18,753 bases of DNA, from positions 1-18,753 of the forward strand of contig MEEC01000023.1 in NCBI GenBank assembly GCA_001724315.1. The letters run 5' to 3'. The stretch is from Lautropia sp. SCN 70-15 (GTDB taxonomy: Bacteria; Pseudomonadota; Gammaproteobacteria; Burkholderiales; Burkholderiaceae_E). Below are positions 17,428-18,753 of the stretch, piece after piece. A program made the position numbers and the translations under genes. How positions within the stretch are numbered: position 1 is the first letter of the stretch; every line of letters begins with the position of its first letter. Under the pieces are notes generated by a model. That model searched no databases, was not told the DNA's origin, and saw only the letters and a list, made by a program, of their open reading frames with translations.

Positions 17428-18411
17428 GTGCCAAGCCAGACCGATCCGGATACCGAAGTCCTTTCACCAGCCGAAACCGCAGGCGGCATGCCGGCCGCCT
17501 ACCGCCCGAAACGCCCGAGCGAGTCCGGGTTCCTGGAGGTTCGCGGCCTGCGTTACCACCTGCGCCGGTGGCCGGCCGTCCCCGTGGCCGAGGACTCGGA
17601 CGAGGACGTCGTCGACGGCCCCGCCCGCACCGTGTTCCTGCTGCACGGCTGGATGGACGTGTCGGCCTCGTTCCAGTTCGTGGCCGATTTGTTGCCCGCC
17701 AACTGGACCCTGCTCGCGCCGGACTGGCGCGGCTTCGGCCTGAGCGAGCGGCCGGCGGCGGACTGCTACTGGTTTCCCGACTATCTGGCGGACCTCGATC
17801 GTCTGCTCGACATCCTCGCGCCGGGCGAGCCGGTCGACCTGGTGGCGCACAGCATGGGCGGCAACGTGGCCGCGCTGTACGCAGGCGTGCGGCCCGAGCG
17901 GGTGCGCAAGCTGGTCAACCTGGAAGGCGTCGGCATGCCGGCCTCGCGGCCCGGGCAGGCGCCCGACCGTTATCGCGAGTGGCTCGACGCCTTGCGCGCG
18001 GGGCCTTCCTTGCGCGACTACGACTCGCGCGAGGCGGTCGCTGCCCGGCTGATGAAGAACAACCCGCGCCTGCGCCCCGACCAGGCCGCCTTCCTGGCGC
18101 AGCACTGGGGCGTGGCGCAGCCGGACGGCCGCTTCGCGCTGGCGGGCGACCCGGCGCACCGGCTGGTCAACCCGGTGCTCTACCGGGTCGATGAAGTCAC
18201 CGAGGTGTGGCGCCGGATCGAGGCCGACGTGCTGTGGGTGCTCTCCGAGCATGCCAACGACTGGCACGCCTTCGTGAAGGAGCCCGAGTACCGGCAGCGC
18301 CTGAGCGCAATCCGCAGGCTGTCCCGCGCCACGGTGGCCGGAGCGGGGCACATGATGCATCACGACCGGCCCGAGGCGGTCGCGACGCTGATCCGGGAGT
18401 TCCTGTCGTGA
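17428..18411 (+). CDS. Alpha/beta-fold hydrolase
   Basis: A 327-residue alpha/beta hydrolase. The oxyanion motif LLHGWMD is at residues 71-77, the nucleophile S142 lies in the elbow HSMGG, and the catalytic His is H308 in GAGHMMHHDRPE. The acid is less clear, probably the Asp of SEHANDW. The first 45 residues are a low-complexity, family-poor lead-in. The chosen GTG at 17428 has GGGAG 7 nt upstream and follows the TATAAT. ATG 17383 would overlap the divergent synthetase start, and ATG 17488 is a shorter alternative. The family covers esterases, epoxide hydrolases, dehalogenases and lactonases, so the substrate is open. Its stop overlaps the next start as GTGA, pointing to coupled translation with the PHP gene. 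Confidence 0.9.
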   Translation: MPSQTDPDTEVLSPAETAGGMPAAYRPKRPSESGFLEVRGLRYHLRRWPAVPVAEDSDEDVVDGPARTVFLLHGWMDVSASFQFVADLLPANWTLLAPDWRGFGLSERPAADCYWFPDYLADLDRLLDILAPGEPVDLVAHSMGGNVAALYAGVRPERVRKLVNLEGVGMPASRPGQAPDRYREWLDALRAGPSLRDYDSREAVAARLMKNNPRLRPDQAAFLAQHWGVAQPDGRFALAGDPAHRLVNPVLYRVDEVTEVWRRIEADVLWVLSEHANDWHAFVKEPEYRQRLSAIRRLSRATVAGAGHMMHHDRPEAVATLIREFLS

Positions 18412-18753
18412 TCGCCCCGATCGCCTTCGACGCCGACCTGCACTGCCATTCCCGCGTCTCCGACGGGATGCTCGCGCCCGCGCAGGTGGTGAGCCGCGCC
18501 CACGCGGCAGGCGTGCGGCTGCACGCGCTGACCGACCACGACGAGCTGGCCGGCATCCCCGAAGCGGCCGCCGAGGCCCGCCGGCTGGGCATGGCCTTCG
18601 TGGCCGGGGTGGAGATCTCGGTCAGCTGGGGCGGCGAGACCATCCACGTGGTGGGCCTGCGCGTGGATCCGGACGAGCCGACGCTGGTCGAGGGCCTGGC
18701 GCGCACCCGCGCCGGCCGCGACGCCCGCGCCCGCGAGATGGGCGAGCAGCTCG
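18408..18753 (+). CDS. PHP-domain phosphatase (RNase AM/YciV-like), truncated by the window edge
   Basis: The first 115 codons of a PHP-domain protein; the rest lies beyond the window. Seen are the metal-binding motifs DLHCHSRVSDG (residues 10-20, with H12, H14 and D19), TDHDE (42-46, with H44), GVEIS (68-71 region, with E69) and IHVVG (with H80). This order matches YciV/TrpH-type enzymes, which remove the 3' phosphate of nucleoside 3',5'-bisphosphates and trim RNA 5' ends. The start is GTG at 18408, overlapping the upstream stop as GTGA. In many Burkholderiales this gene follows an alpha/beta hydrolase and precedes a YciO/Sua5-like gene as far as I recall. Polymerase III/DNA polymerase X PHP domains are excluded less firmly because only the N-terminus is visible. 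Confidence 0.9.
   Translation, partial: MIAPIAFDADLHCHSRVSDGMLAPAQVVSRAHAAGVRLHALTDHDELAGIPEAAAEARRLGMAFVAGVEISVSWGGETIHVVGLRVDPDEPTLVEGLARTRAGRDARAREMGEQL

Noticed and set aside
14508..17489. A 993-residue open frame on the minus strand and a 947-residue open frame at 14564-17407 on the plus strand
   Set aside because: Both are shadows of the synthetase and hydrolase genes in GC-rich DNA. They are Arg-, Ala- and Gly-rich with no domain motifs, while the real genes in the overlapping frame have complete catalytic motifs.

Overview
The window is a GC-rich (roughly 70 % by eye), densely coded chromosomal segment. It most likely comes from a betaproteobacterium of the order Burkholderiales. The best evidence is the block pyrG - kdsA - DUF1330 - eno - ftsB, which is typical of that order, together with the metal-dependent form of KdsA and a neighbouring hslO/gamma-carbonic anhydrase cluster. 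I see no tRNA, rRNA, CRISPR array, transposase, phage gene or sign of recent transfer, and no gene-free stretch over 300 bp.

Layout. 1-111: left edge, no gene recognised, one hairpin. 112-1761 (-): electron-transfer flavoprotein:ubiquinone oxidoreductase (ETF-QO). 1762-1932: divergent control region with a perfect 16-bp palindrome and a pair of near-palindromic repeats. 1933-3955 (+): an SDR oxidoreductase and a cytochrome P450, tightly coupled. 4028-5404 (-): DUF3422 membrane protein, divergent from a hotdog acyl-CoA thioesterase at 5456-5854 (+). 5855-6095: convergent gap almost filled by a 204-bp imperfect palindrome. 6096-7458 (-): scoA-scoB, the two subunits of a 3-oxoacid CoA-transferase. 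7593-8375 (+): a histidine-kinase-like protein without its phospho-acceptor histidine. 8399-13026 (+): pyrG, kdsA, DUF1330, eno and ftsB. 13083-17389 (-): hslO, gamma-carbonic anhydrase, a YdjM-like membrane metal hydrolase and an acyl-CoA synthetase, transcribed in the reverse of that order. 17428 to the right edge (+): an alpha/beta hydrolase overlapping a PHP-domain phosphatase that is cut off by the window end.

How the genes work together. The left third is mainly acyl-CoA and redox metabolism: ETF-QO passes beta-oxidation electrons to ubiquinone, the thioesterase and CoA-transferase handle acyl-CoA and ketoacids, and SDR plus P450 look like a small oxidation module for an unknown substrate. 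The centre is housekeeping: CTP synthesis, Kdo for lipopolysaccharide, glycolysis and the divisome. The right third mixes redox chaperone, carbonic anhydrase and acyl-CoA activation.

The window is mostly ordinary core genome and I did not find a clear undescribed multi-gene system. The items most worth a second look are the degenerate kinase-like protein upstream of pyrG, the 204-bp structured palindrome at 5881-6084, and the palindrome upstream of the SDR-P450 pair. Three perfect TATAAT hexamers were found, each just upstream of a gene start.
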